Shown here one piece after another: positions 32,089 through 43,848 of a DNA stretch of 64,000 nucleotides (position 1 is its first letter; each line of letters begins with the position of its first letter). The DNA is from Prionace glauca (taxonomy: Eukaryota; Chordata; Chondrichthyes; Carcharhiniformes; Carcharhinidae). The stretch spans positions 9,674,284-9,738,283 of the forward strand of contig CM075755.1 in assembly GCA_037974335.1 (NCBI GenBank), in the 5' to 3' direction. A model generated the notes under the pieces. That model was not told where the DNA came from. It saw only the letters and a list, made by a program, of their open reading frames with translations, and ran no database searches. The translations under genes were made by a program, and so were the position numbers.

Positions 32089-32690
32089 CTCTGTGCAACC
32101 CTGCCACCCCTCACAACAAGCAAAGTGTTGAACTTACCCAACCTTGCAAAATTCCAAACATTGGCTGGAGGACCGGGTGAGGGGACAGGGCGTTTGTACC
32201 ATCAGGGTGGCATTTGGCAGCGCCGGGGGCAGTGTCAAGGTAACAGTACCAGACCACTGCCCAGCTATGTCCTCTACCACCTGGGGGCTACACTTATCTG
32301 CGCACACTGCAACATGATCATCATGGGCAGTTTTCATTTTTAAAACCGGTGGTGACATCACGGCGGTGTGACGTCATGCCACCTGGGTGGGATGAGACAA
32401 TGAGGGTGGTGGAAGTAGTGGCAGCAAGGCCTAAAATGTTGTTCAAATTGATTACAAAATATGCTAAAAAAGGCTCAATCCCTTCCTGGTTAGGTCACCA
32501 GTGGAGGGGTTTCAATCTGAAATTTCGCCAGCAAACCCTGTTTTTGCCCTCATGAGATTTAGGCCGTTACGGAACTTGCGCCCCAGGCTAGTCACAGGGC
32601 CTAGGTATGTAAGCATTGCTTTGGATCGAGGCTAATCAATCTACCCTGAGTCTCACAGGCTTTGTCTAAAGGCTGTAAATTGTATTGGTG
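32089..32690. other. No feature recognised
   Basis: About 600 bases without a repeat family or exon that I can identify. Open frames (up to 145 codons at 31906-32343) start inside the SINE and show no domain. Confidence 0.35.
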
Positions 32691-34275
32691 GCAGCACGGT
32701 GGCGCAGTGGTTAGCACCACTGTCTCTTAGTGCCAGGGACCCAGGCTCAATTCCTGGCATGGGTCACTGTCTGTGTGGAGTCAGCATGTTCTCCCCGTGT
32801 CTGCGTGGGTTTCCTCCAGGTGGTCCGGTTGGCATGTTGTCCCCATGTCTGTGTGGGTTTCTCCCGTGTGCTTAGGTTTCCTCCCACAGTCCAAAAGACA
32901 TGCCAGTTAGGTGCACTGGCTGTGCTAAATTCTCCCTCAGTTGTACCTGAACAGGCACTGGAGTATAGCGGCGAGGGAATTTTCACAGTAACTTCATTGC
33001 AGGATTAACTGCAGGATGTGTCTAGGGCGGTGGATAGAGGAGAGCCGATGGATGTGGTCTTTCTTGATTTTCAGAAGGCGTTTGACAAGGTACCTCAAGA
33101 GGTTATTGCAGAAGGTCAGGGGGCATGGAGTCGGGGGTAGGGTGTTAGCGTGGATAGAGGATTGGTTGTCAAATAGGAGGCAGAGAGTGGGGGTCAATGG
33201 GTGCTATTCGGATTGGCGAATGGTGACTAGTGGAGTGCCCCAGGGGTCGGTGCTGGGGCCTCAGCTATTTACCATTTATATAGATGATCTGGAGGAGGGA
33301 ACCGAGTGTAGGGTGTTGAAATTTGCTGATGACACCAAAATTGGTGGAAAGGCAAATTGTGCGGAGAGTGGGGAGAGTCTACAGAAGGATCTAGATAGGC
33401 TGGGCAAATGGAATTTAATGTTGGCAAGTGCGGGGTGATCCACTTTGGTAGGAATAATGGTAGGAAGGACTATTACTTATGTGAAGAAAAACTGCAGCAG
33501 GCGACGGTGCAGAGGGACCTCGGGGTCCTTGTGCATGAGTCGCAAAAACCCAGCTTGCAGGTGCAGCATGTGGTCAGGAAGGTGAATGGGATGCTGGCCT
33601 TCATCGCGAGGGGGATTGAATATAAAAGTAGGGAGGTCTTGCTGCGGCTGTATAGGGCATTGGTGAGGTCACAGCTGGACCGCAGTTTTGGGCGCCGTAC
33701 TTGCGCAAGGATATTTTGGCCTTGGAGAGAGTGCAGAGGAGGTTTACTAGGCTGATGCCAGAGTTGAGGGGGTTGAGCTATGAGGAGAGGCTGAATAAAT
33801 TAGGCTTGTACTCGTTAGAGTTTAGAAGAATGAGGGGAGATCTCATTGAGACGTATAAGATGATGAATGGGATGGATAGGATAGAGCTGGAGAGACTCTT
33901 CCCGCTCAGAAAGGATAGTAGGACTAGGGGGCACAGCCTCAAGATAAAGGGGGGGGGCGGTTTAGAACAGAGTTGAGGCGGAACTTCTTCACTCAAAGGG
34001 TGGTGAATCTCTGGAATTCTCTGCCCGTTGAAGTGGTGGAGGCTGCCTCGCTAAATATTTTTAAGACGCGGGTTGATGGGTTTTTGATAAGAGAGGGGAT
34101 TAAGGGTTATGGGGAGAGGGCGGGAATGTGGAACTGAGCCACGACAGATCAGCCATGATCTTATTGAATGGCGGGGCAGGCTCGAAGGGCTAGTTGGCCT
34201 ACTCCTGCTCCTATTTCTTATGTTCTTATGTATGTTAATGTAAGCCTACTTGTGACACTAATAAATAAGCTTTTA
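32691..34275 (+). mobile_element. SINE-A subfamily II split by a CR1
   Basis: The SINE runs 32691-33012 (head 'cacggtggcgcagtggttag', with a duplicated body stretch at about 32796-32870) to 'taacttcattgcaggattaa'. It resumes at 34233 with 'gttaatgtaagcctacttgt', the next expected part of the tail. A CR1 occupies 33013-34232. Confidence 0.88.
33013..34232 (+). mobile_element. CR1 LINE, 5'-truncated, inside SINE-A
   Basis: It begins in the reverse transcriptase ('[20 protein letters not shown]', then FQKAFDKVP) with [20 protein letters not shown] and [10 protein letters not shown] near 33240-33350. It runs through the C-terminal domain to the 'tcttatgttcttatgt' tail. A deletion near 33405 and a short frameshift near 33680 break the frame. 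It is young-looking and of the same subfamily as 25079-26005. Confidence 0.92.
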
Positions 34276-34567
34276 ACTTTAATTAACTTTTAAACTGGTG
34301 ATATTTGCACAACACACTCGGATCTGAAAATCTGTCTCCTGTCAGTTACAGATGCAAACAAAGTTTAACAGATGTTTTTGGGTTTTTGTTGCAGCGTTGC
34401 TGTGGATTTGGCCTGAATGGTCTCCTGCTAGAGGTGGTGAGTAACAATCCAGAAATCAGGAACATCGAATTTCGTTAAATGCATAAAAATAATCAAATGA
34501 AAATACTCTGAGGAGCTCTGATTCCATTCATTCATTAACCTTTTACTTCATGGTTTGATCATAAACC

Positions 34568-35300
34568 ATAGGATCCCTACAGTGCAGAAACAGCCATTCA
34601 GCCCATCGAGCCTGCACCGACAACAATCCCATCCTATTCCCATAACCCATGTATTTGCCCTGCTAATCTTCCTGACATTAAGGGGTAATTTAGCATGGCC
34701 AATCCACCTAACCTGAGCATTCATGGGCTGCGGGAAGAATGATGTAGAGATGCTGGCGTTGGACTGGAGTAAACACAGTAAGAAGTCTCTATCTGTAAAC
34801 CCCCATCTATCTAACTGTCTGTCACACTATCTGTACCCCCCATGTCTTGTCTGGGCTTGCAAAATCTCACTTACTGTCCTGTCTGGAGACAATACACATC
34901 TCTTTAACCTATGCTAATGCTATCTCCACTCACATTGTCTGCATCTTTAAGACTTGAATAGCAGGTTAACTGTAAAGACTCGCATTCTAATCAGTATTCT
35001 GTAAACTGTGTGTGTCTTTATATGCCCCTGTCTGATCAGAACCTTCCACACACCTGACGAAGGAACAGCGTTTCCGAAAGCTTGTGGGATTACTATCAAA
35101 TAAACTGTTTGGACCTTAACCTGGTGTTGTGAGACTTCTTACTGTGGGAGAAAAGCAGAGCACCCAAAGGAAACCCACACAGACGTGGAGGGAATGTACA
35201 GACTCCGCACAGACAGTGATTCAAGGCTGGGAATCGAACCCAGTTCCCTGGCGCTGTGAAGCAACAGTGCTAAGCACTGCGCCCCCCACCCCCCCCACGC
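34568..35300 (-). mobile_element. SINE-A, minus strand, split by a T-family element
   Basis: The tail half is 34568-34740 ('aggatccctacagtgcagaa' to 'gggctgcgggaagaat'). The head half is 35142-35300 ('gggagaaaagcagagcaccc' to the 'gtgctaagcactgcgcccc' head complement). The intervening 34741-35141 is a T-family insertion. Confidence 0.85.
34741..35141 (-). mobile_element. T-family element, longest copy with its fixed terminus
   Basis: Its left end is the complement of the family's fixed terminus ('gatgtagagatgctggcgtt'), followed by 'cagtaagaagtct'. The body matches 138-465 ('agacaatacacatctcttta', 'cgcattctaatcagtattct', 'cacctgacgaagg'). The right end is the inner inverted repeat 'ctggtgttgtgagacttctt'. 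Flanking near-direct repeats are ctgcgggaagaa (34728-34739) and ctgtgggagaaa (35142-35153). Read on the minus strand, it fits the pattern of one fixed and one truncated end. Confidence 0.8.
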
Positions 35301-35454
35301 CTCCCCTTGATAAGATGGAGACCATTATGATAGAATTAGATAACATAGCCAAAGATAAGTTCTTCCCTTGAGAAGATGATGAAAGGATTGGGAGAGACAG
35401 ATTTTCCATTTTGGATGAGAGATGCAGTGGGAAAATGAGGAAGAAACAGTGAGT

Positions 35455-35560
35455 GTAATGATCTGGAACTCACTGCCCACAAGACCTGTGGAAGCAAAGA
35501 ATAAATCAAAGGGAAACTGGATGCCATTCCAGGGGAATAAACAGGCAGGGCTCTGGGTTA
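35455..35560 (+). mobile_element. CR1-like 3' fragment within the array unit
   Basis: 'gtgtaatgatctggaactca' and then 'gtggaagcaaagaataaatc' resemble the decayed 'TWNSLPV-VEA' end of CR1 ORF2. It is repeated in each array unit (about 40145, 44638 and 49150), so it was part of the unit before amplification. Confidence 0.5.
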
Positions 35561-35639
35561 GATCACACGTTTGAGCCTTGGTGTGGGCCTTTGACCCTTG
35601 TGGCCAACTTAACACTGTAAATGGTTTCAGATAACAGTT

Positions 35640-36084
35640 TACTGCATTAAACTTTATTGATTTAGTAATAATTAGTTCTAGACAATGCGCTCACAGTGCG
35701 GTATATTCTCGAGTTGGAGTCTGTGAATGAATCGTATATCAAGAATATTAGACAAATAAATAATAAAAGAAATCATCAGAGTACCCATAAGGAGAAAATG
35801 AAGGTCATGTTAGGGGACAGCATTGTCCCTTTTCCCTCTTGTTTGTAACTCTTTCTTTCTTTGGCTCGTATTATCCACGTTCTTTTCACTTTATCTCTGG
35901 ATTTATCAAAGGATTACCTTCCAAAGTCTATCAAGTTGAAGAAGATATGCAACATGAACTTTCTGTCTATGATTTTCTATTTGATTTATTCAGTAAGATA
36001 TCTGTTCCTTGATTTAATTCCATGGCTCTCTCAGTACCTGTTCCGTAATTGTATTTATTCATGAAGAATGTTTAGCTGATAATT
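35640..36084. repeat. AT-rich B block of the array (unassigned)
   Basis: A block of about 450 bp ('agtaataattagttctagac', 'atatcaagaatattagacaa', 'ctgataattaaagaaatttt') occurs twice per unit: at about 35.64, 37.53, 40.33, 42.22, 44.82, 46.71 and 49.34 kb. It matches no family that I recognise. Bases are well conserved between copies, but there is no conserved reading frame. Confidence 0.6.
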
Positions 36085-36826
36085 AAAGAAATTTTAGTTC
36101 AGGTTACCAAGCAAATGAATCAAGATGATGGCCCAGAGATATTATCGCTAGACTCTTAACCCAGAAACTAAGCAAATGTTCTGGTGACCCACGTTCAAAT
36201 CTCACCATGGTGGAATTTGAATTCAATAAAAAAAGTCTGGAATTAAGAATCTATTGACAACCATGAAACCATTGTCGACTGTCAGGAAAAACTCATCTGG
36301 TTCACTAATGTCCTTTAGGGAAGGAAATCTGCTGTCCTTACCCAAGTCTGGCCTACATTTGACTCCAGAGCCACAGCAATGTGGTTGACTCTCAACTGTC
36401 TTCAGGCAACTAGGGATGGGCAATAGATGTAGATGAGCCAATGACACACATGTGCCACAAATTAATTTTTTTTTTAAATCACAGGATGTAGGCATTGTGG
36501 CTGGGTCAGCATTTATTGTCCATCCTTAACTGTCCTCCATTTCAGAGGGCAGGTGACAATCAACCACATTGCTGAGGCACTGGAGTCACATGTAGGCCAG
36601 ACCTTCCCCAAGGAACATTAAGAGAACCAAATGGGTTTTTCCGACAATCGACAATGGTTTCATGGTCATCAGTAGATTTTCAATCCCACATTGTTTTTAA
36701 TATTGAATTCAAATTTCACCATGTGCTGTGGCGGATTTGAACCCTGGTGCCTAGAACATTGCACTGGCTTTCTGTGTTTTCAGTCCAGTGACAATATCAC
36801 TATGCCGCTGTTCCCCCACAGCATTG
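36085..36826. repeat. Inverted SINE-B pair 1 (array)
   Basis: A + strand SINE-B (36085-36472, ending 'atgggcaatagatgtagatg') is followed almost without spacer by a minus-strand copy (36473-36826). The two are tail to tail and can form a stem of about 300 bp with mismatches. Confidence 0.85.
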
Positions 36827-37114
36827 GGCTTTCTCCAAATGAAAAGAGTGATGGGTCCAAGTTGGCGGGAGGCAGGAGTTGGGTACACAGGGGTGACAAA
36901 ACTAAAACTCTTCTAATCCACCACAGCGCGGGAATGAAAGTATTAACTGCAGCTTGGTCTATAGAGCTTCTAGCCTGTGATGCAACCTTTCCAGGTTCAC
37001 GGCCCACACCTGGAGAATTGAGGTGGACACTCCAGTGAGCTCTCCGATATGTTGAACTGAGGCCGCCATTCCTCTCCGGGAGGAGAGATGCTGGGGGGAG
37101 GGAGGGGAATGTAC

Positions 37115-37530
37115 CCTTTGGCTATGTTGTCTAATTTTATCATAATCTTCTCCACCTCTATCAAGGGGCAGCATGGGGGCCGGATTCAATTCCCAGCCTT
37201 GAATCATTATCTGTGCGGAGTCTGTACATACTCTCTCCCCCCCACCCCGCCTCTCCCCAGCAACCATTTCTGTGAGGGTTTATCCTGGGTGCTTAGCTTT
37301 TCTCCCACAGTCCAAGAGATGTGCTGGTTAGGGTGCATTGGCCATGCTAAATTCTCCCTCAGTGTACCCGAACAGGCACCGGAGTGTGGCGACTTGGGGA
37401 TTTTCAAAGTAACTTCACTGCAGTGTTAATGTAAGCCTATCTGTGATGCTAATAAGCTTAAGGTTAATTTTCGCACCTTGGCCGTGAAATTGTTTTAGTG
37501 ATATTGGGGGGTGGGAGGAGGGGGCTAAAT
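37115..37530 (-). repeat. Inverted block of array unit 1, left arm
   Basis: About 416 bp containing a + strand SINE-A subfamily II. It is the near-exact reverse complement of 39631-40045 (415 bp). Between the arms lie 2.1 kb including the minisatellite. The SINE ends 'gtaagcctatctgtgatgct', followed by a tract shared with the other arm ('gtgatattggggggtgggag'). Confidence 0.88.
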
Positions 37531-37989
37531 GCTGGCATTAAACTTTATCAATTTTGTAATAATTAGTTCTAGGCTAATTATGCGCTCACAATGCGGTATA
37601 TTCTCGAGTTGGAGTCTGTGAATGAGTCATATATCAAGAATATTAGACAAATAAATAATCGAAGAAATCAGTGGAGTACCCATAAGGAGAAAATGAAGGT
37701 CATGTTAGGGGACAATGTTGTCCCTTTTCCCTCTTATTTGTAACTGTTTCTTTCTTTGGCTCGTATTAATCCACATTCTTTTCACTATCTCTGGATTTTG
37801 CAGATCATTCCCAGCAAGATGAATTCTCAGGCTGTAATGTAACATCTTATTCATTTGGTAAGATATCTGTTCCTCGATTTAATTCTGTGACTTTCTCAGT
37901 GCCTGTTCCGTAATTGTATTTATACATGAAGAACGCTTAGCTGATAATTAAAGTAATTTAGGTTCATTTGCTTAGAAACCCGAACTAAG

Positions 37990-38708
37990 GTGGTGGCCTA
38001 GAGGAATTATCATGAGACTCTTAACCCAGAAACTCAGCTGATGTCCTGGTGACCCGCATTTGAATCCTGCCATGGCAGATGGTGGAATTTGAATTCAACA
38101 AAAAAAAATCTGGGATTAAGAATCTGCTGAGGATCATTAAACCATTGTCAACTGTAGGAAAAACCCATCTGGTTCACTAATGCCCCTTTAGGGAAAGAAA
38201 TCTGCCGTCTTTACCCGGTCTGGCCTACATGTGACTCCAGAGCCACAGCAATGTGGTTGACTCTCAACTGCCCTCTGGCAACTAGCAATGGGCAATAAAT
38301 GCAGATCAGCCAGTGACACACATGTCCCATGAATTAATTTTTTAAGAAAGACACAGGGTATGGGCATTGTGGCTGGGTCAACATTTGTTATCCATCCTTA
38401 ACTGTTTTCCATTTCAGAGGGCAGGTGAGAGTCAACCACATTGCAGTGGGTCTGGAGTCACATGTAGGCCAGACCGGATAAGGATGGCAGATTTCCTTCC
38501 CTAAAGGGACATTAAGATAACCAGATGGGTTTTTCTGACCATCGTCAATGGTTTCATGGTCATCATTAGATTTTCAATCCTAGATTATTTTTTATTATTG
38601 AATTCGAATTTCACCATGTGCTGTGGCGGGGCCAGGAGCCCAGAACATTGCACTGGCTTTCTGTGTTTTCAGTCCAGTGACAATATCACTATACCACTGT
38701 TCCCCCAC
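37990..38708. repeat. Inverted SINE-B pair 2 (array)
   Basis: Same tail-to-tail arrangement as pair 1, with + strand 37990-38340 and minus strand 38341-38708. It leads directly into the minisatellite-bearing block. Confidence 0.85.
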
Positions 38709-38773
38709 AGCATTGGGCTTTCTCCAAATGGAAAGAGTGATGGGTCCAAGTTGGCAGGAGGCAGGAGTTGGGT

Positions 38774-39336
38774 CCTGCTGACCAATCGGCACTCTCCCCC
38801 ACGGGGCCCGCTGACCAATCGGCACTCTCCCCCACGGGGCCTGCTGACCAATCGGCACTCTCCCCCACGGGGCCCGCTGACCAATTGGCACTCTCCCCCA
38901 CGGGGCCTTCTGACCAATCGGCACTCTCTCCCATAGGGCCTACTGACCAATTGGTACTCTCCCCCATAGAGCCTACTGACCAATCGGCACTCTCCCCCGC
39001 GGGACCTGCTGACCAATCGGCACTCTCCCCCGCGGGGCCTGCTGACCAATCGGCACTCTCCCCCACGGGGCCTGCTGACCAATCGGCACTCTCCCCCACG
39101 GGGCCCGCTGACCAATCGGCACTCTCCCCCACGGGGCCTTCTGACCAATTGGCACTCTCCCCCATAGAGCCTACTGACCAATCGGCACTCTCCCCCACGG
39201 GGCCTTCTGACCAATCGGCACTCTCTCCCGTAGGGCCTACTGACCAATTGGCACTCTCCCCCATAGAGCCTACTGACCAATCGCCACTCTCCCCCGTGGG
39301 GCCTGCTGACCAATCGGCACTCTCCCCCGCGGGGCC
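38774..39336. repeat. 33-bp CCAAT minisatellite, 17 copies
   Basis: The unit is cctgctgaccaatcggcact followed by ctcccccgcgggg. Variant units carry ttgg for tcgg, or catagag for cgcgggg. Every copy holds CCAAT (CCAATCGG or CCAATTGG) and most hold a CpG-containing cgcggg or cacggg element. The length is a multiple of three, so all six phases stay open (11-residue repeats such as GPADQSALSPT). I regard these frames as by-products. Confidence 0.95.
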
Positions 39337-39389
39337 ATAGGGGTGACAAAACTAAAACTCTTCTAATCCACCATGGCACAGGAATGAAA

Positions 39390-39630
39390 GTATTAACTGC
39401 GGCTTGGTCTATAGAGCTTCTGGCCTCTGATGCAACCTTTCCAGGTTCACGGCCCACACCTGGAGAATTGAGGTGGACACTCCAGTGAAGGAGTGCTGAA
39501 CTCTCCGATATGTTGAACTGAGGCTGCCATTCCTCTCTGGGAGGAGAGATGGTGGGGGGAGGGAGGGGAATGTACTACAGCTGTACCTCAAAGAAGAGCA
39601 CAGGAGTTGTCCCATGGCGCCAAGGCCAGA
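39390..39630 (+). mobile_element. SINE-C-like block of the array
   Basis: 'ccacacctggagaattgagg', 'gtgctgaactctccgatatg' and 'agagcacaggagttgtccca' correspond to the SINE-C 5' half. The other half-unit carries a shorter version (about 36945-37080). Confidence 0.65.
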
Positions 39631-40045
39631 ATTTAGCCCCCTCCTCCCACCCCCCAATATCACTAAAACAATTTCACGGCAGAGGTGCGAAAATTAACCT
39701 TAAGCTTATTAGCGTCACAGATAGGCTTACATTAACACTGCAGTGAAGTTATTTTGAAAATCCCCAAGTCGCCACACTCCGGCGCCTGTTCGGGTACACT
39801 GAGGGAGAATTTAGCATGGCCAATGCACCCTAACCAGCACATCTCTTGGACTGTGGGAGAAAAGCTAAGCACCCAGGATAAACCCTCACAGAAATGGTTG
39901 CTGGGGAGAGGCGGGGTGGGGGGGAGAGAGTATGTACAGACTCCGCACAGATAATGATTCAAGGCTGGGAATCGAATCCGGCCCCCATGCTGCCCCTTGA
40001 CAGAGGTGGAGAAGATTATGATAAAATTAGACAACATAGCCAAAG
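39631..40045 (+). repeat. Inverted block of array unit 1, right arm
   Basis: Near-exact reverse complement of 37115-37530. It contains a minus-strand SINE-A subfamily II (about 39705-40005) ending at 'agaggtggagaagattatga'. Confidence 0.88.
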
Positions 40046-40769
40046 ATAAGTTCTTCCCTTGAGAAGATGATGAAAGGATTGGGAGAGACAGATTTTCCAT
40101 TTTGGATGAGAGATGCAGTGGGAAAATGAGGAAGAAACAGTGAGTGTAATGATCTGGAACTCACTGCCCACAAGACCTGTGGAAGCAAAGAATAAATCAA
40201 AGGGAAACTGGATGCCAGTCCAGGGGAATAAACAGGCAGGGCTCTGGGTTAGATCACACGTTTGAGCCTTGGTATGGGCCTTTGACCCTTGTGGCCAACT
40301 TAACACAGTAAATGGTTTCAGATAACAGTTTACTGCATTGAACTTTATCGATTTAGTAATAATTAGTTCTAGACAATGTGCTCACAGTGTGGTATATTCT
40401 CAATTGGAGTCTGTGAATGAATCATATATCAAGAATATTAGACAAATAAATAATAGACGAAATCAGTGCAGTACCTATAAGGAGAAAATGAACGTCATGT
40501 TTGTAACTGTTTCTTTCTTTAGCTCATATTAATCAACGTTCTTTTCACTTTATCTCTGGATTTATCAAAGACTTTACAGAGTGTTCCTTTTTTTAGATGA
40601 CGAAGATATGCAACTTGAATTTTCTGGCTCTGGTTCTGCATCTGATTCATCCGGTGTGTTAAGTGTTCCTCGATTTCATTCCGTGACTTTCTTACTGCCT
40701 GTTCCGTAATTGTATTTATTTATGAAGACTGCTTAGCTGATAATTACACTAATTTTTTTTCATTTGCTT

Positions 40770-41503
40770 GGAAACCTGAACTAAGGTGGTGGCCTAGAGG
40801 TATTATCGCTAGACTCTTAACCCAGAAACTCAGTGATGTTCTAGTGACTCGTGTTCAAATCCCACCACGTAGATAGAGGAATTTGAATTCAATTTTAAAA
40901 AATCTGGGATTAAGAATCTACTGATGACCATGAAACCATTGTTGACTGTCGGAAAACCCCATCTGGTTTGCTAATGTCCTTTAGGAAAAGATATCTGCCG
41001 TCCTTACCTGACTCCGGCCTACGTGTGACTCCAGAGCCACAGCAATGTGGTTGACTCTCAACTGCCCTCAGGCAACTAGCAATGGGCAATAAATGCAGAT
41101 CAGCCAGCGACACACATGTCCCATGAATTAATTTTTTTTTAAAGTCACAGGGTGTGCGCATCGCAGCTGGGTCAGCATTTATTGTCCATCCCTAACTGTT
41201 CTCCATTTCAGAGGGCAGGTGACAGTCAACCACATCACTCTGGCTCTCGAGTCACAAATAGGCCGGACCGGATAAGGACAGCAGATTTCCTTCCCTAAAG
41301 GGACATTAAGTGAACCAGATGGGTTTTTCCGACAATGGTTTCATAGTTATCATTAGATTTTCAATCCCAGATTATTTTTTATTATTGAATTCAAATTTCA
41401 CCATGTGCTGTGGCGGATTTGAACCCTGGTGCCCAGAACATTGCACTGGCTTTCTGTGTTTTCAGTCCAGTGACAATATCACTATGCCGCTGTTCCCCCA
41501 CAG
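40770..41503. repeat. Inverted SINE-B pair 3 (array)
   Basis: + strand 40770-41130, then minus strand 41131-41503. Nearly identical to pair 5 at 45263-45992 and pair 7 at 49776-50500. Confidence 0.85.
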
Positions 41504-41796
41504 CATTGGGCTTTCTCCAAATGGAAAGAGTGATGGGTCCAAGTTGGCGGGAGGCAGGAGTTGGGTACACAGGGGTGACAAAACTAAAACTCTTCTAATC
41601 CACCACAGCGCGGGAATGAAAGTATTAACTGCAGCTTGGTCTATAGAGCTTCTAGCCTGTGATGCAACCTTTCCAGGTTCACGGCCCACACCTGGAGAAT
41701 TGAGGTGGACACTCCAGTGAGCTCTCCGATATGTTGAACTGAGGCCGCCATTCCTCTCCGGGAGGAGAGATGCTGGGGGGAGGGAGGGGAATGTAC

Positions 41797-42211
41797 CCTT
41801 TGGCTATGTTGTCTAATTTTATCATAATCTTCTCCACCTCTATCAAGGGGCAGCATGGGGGCCGGATTCAATTCCCAGCCTTGAATCATTATCTGTGCGG
41901 AGTCTGTACATACTCTCTCCCCCCCACCCCGCCTCTCCCCAGCAACCATTTCTGTGAGGGTTTATCCTGGGTGCTTAGCTTTTCTCCCACAGTCCAAGAG
42001 ATGTGCTGGTTAGGGTGCATTGGCCATGCTAAATTCTCCCTCAGTGTACCCGAACAGGCACCGGAGTGTGGCGACTTGGGGATTTTCAAAGTAACTTCAC
42101 TGCAGTGTTAATGTAAGCCTATCTGTGATGCTAATAAGCTTAAGGTTAATTTTCGCATCTCTGCCGTGAAATTGTTTTAGTGATATTGGGGGGTGGGAGG
42201 AGGAGGCTAAA
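41797..42211 (-). repeat. Inverted block of array unit 2, left arm
   Basis: Almost identical to 37115-37530. It pairs in inverse orientation with 44144-44537. Confidence 0.88.
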
Positions 42212-42663
42212 TGCTGGCATTAAACTTTATCAATTTTGTAATAATTAGTTCTAGGCAATGCGCTCACAATGCGGTATATTCTCGAGTTGGAGTCTGTGAA
42301 TGAGTCATATATCAAGAATATTAGACAAATAAATAATCGAAGAAATCAGTGGAGTACCCATAAGGAGAAAATGAAGGTCATGTTAGGGGACAATGTTGTC
42401 CCTTTTCCCTCTTATTTGTAACTGTTTCTTTCTTTGGCTCGTATTAATCCACATTCTTTTCACTATCTCTGGATTTTGCAGATCATTCCCAGCAAGATGA
42501 ATTCTCAGGCTGTAATGTAACATCTTATTCATTTGGTAAGATATCTGTTCCTCGATTTAATTCTGTGACTTTCTCAGTGCCTGTTCCATAATTGTATTTA
42601 TACATGAAGAACGCTTAGCTGATAATTAAAGTAATTTAGGTTCATTTGCTTAGAAACCCGAAC

Positions 42664-43384
42664 TAAGGTGGTGGCCTAGAGGAATTATCATGAGACTCTT
42701 AACCCAGAAACTCAGCTGATGTCCTGGTGACCCGCATTTGAATCCTGCCATGGCAGATGGTGGAATTTGAATTCAACAAAAAAAAATCTGGGATTAAGAA
42801 TCTGCTGAGGATCATTAAACCATTGTCAACTGTAGGAAAAACCCATCTGGTTCACTAATGCCCCTTTAGGGAAAGAAATCTGCCGTCTTTACCCGGTCTG
42901 GCCTACATGTGACTCCAGAGCCACAGCAATGTGGTTGACTCTCAACTGCCCTCTGGCAACTAGCAATGGGCAATAAATGCAGATCAGCCAGTGACACACA
43001 TGTCCCATGAATTAATTTTTTAAGAAAGACACAGGGTATGGGCATTGTGGCTGGGTCAACATTTGTTATCCATCCTTAACTGTTCTCCATTTCAGAGGGC
43101 AGGTGAGAGTCAACCACATTGCAGTGGGTCTGGAGTCACATGTAGGCCAGACCGGATAAGGATGGCAGATTTCCTTCCCTAAAGGGACATTAAGATAACC
43201 AGATGGGTTTTTCTGACCATCGTCAATGGTTTCATGGTCATCATTAGATTTTCAATCCTAGATTATTTTTTATTATTGAATTCGAATTTCACCATGTGCT
43301 GTGGCGGGGCCAGGAACCCAAAACATTGCACTGGCTTTCTGTGTTTTCAGTCCAGTGACAATATCACTATGCCGCTGTTCCCCC
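42664..43384. repeat. Inverted SINE-B pair 4 (array)
   Basis: + strand 42664-43015 and minus strand 43016-43384, ahead of the second minisatellite. Confidence 0.85.
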
Positions 43385-43451
43385 ACAGCATTGGGCTTTC
43401 TCCAAATGGAAAGAGTGATGGGTCCAAGTTGGCAGGAGGCAGGAGTTGGGT

Positions 43452-43848
43452 CCTGCTGACCAATCGGCACTCTCCCCCGCGGGACCTGCTGACCAATCGG
43501 CACTCTCCCCCGCGGGACCTGCTGACCAATCGGCACTCTCCCCCGCGGGGCCTGCTGACCAATCGGCACTCTCCCCCACGGGGCCTGCTGACCAATCGGC
43601 ACTCTCCCCCACGGGGCCCGCTGACCAATTGGCACTCTCCCCCACGGGGCCTTCTGACCAATTGGCACTCTCCCCCATAGAGCCTACTGACCAATCGGCA
43701 CTCTCCCCCACGGGGCCTTCTGACCAATCGGCACTCTCTCCCGTAGGGCCTACTGACCAATTGGCACTCTCCCCCATAGAGCCTACTGACCAATCGCCAC
43801 TCTCCCCCGTGGGGCCTGCTGACCAATCGGCACTCTCCCCCGCGGGGC
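43452..43848. repeat. 33-bp CCAAT minisatellite, 12 copies
   Basis: Same unit as 38774-39336 but five copies fewer. The order of variant units (three cgcggg units first, then cacggg, then ttgg/catagag variants) is almost the same as in the third array, so the arrays descend from one ancestor. Confidence 0.95.

Noticed and set aside
38669-39457. Long open frames (up to 262 codons) of 11-residue repeats over the minisatellite, on both strands
   Set aside because: The unit is 33 bp, so any stop-free phase stays open. Frames are open on both strands at once, have no start context and no domain, and change length with repeat number. They are a by-product of the minisatellite.
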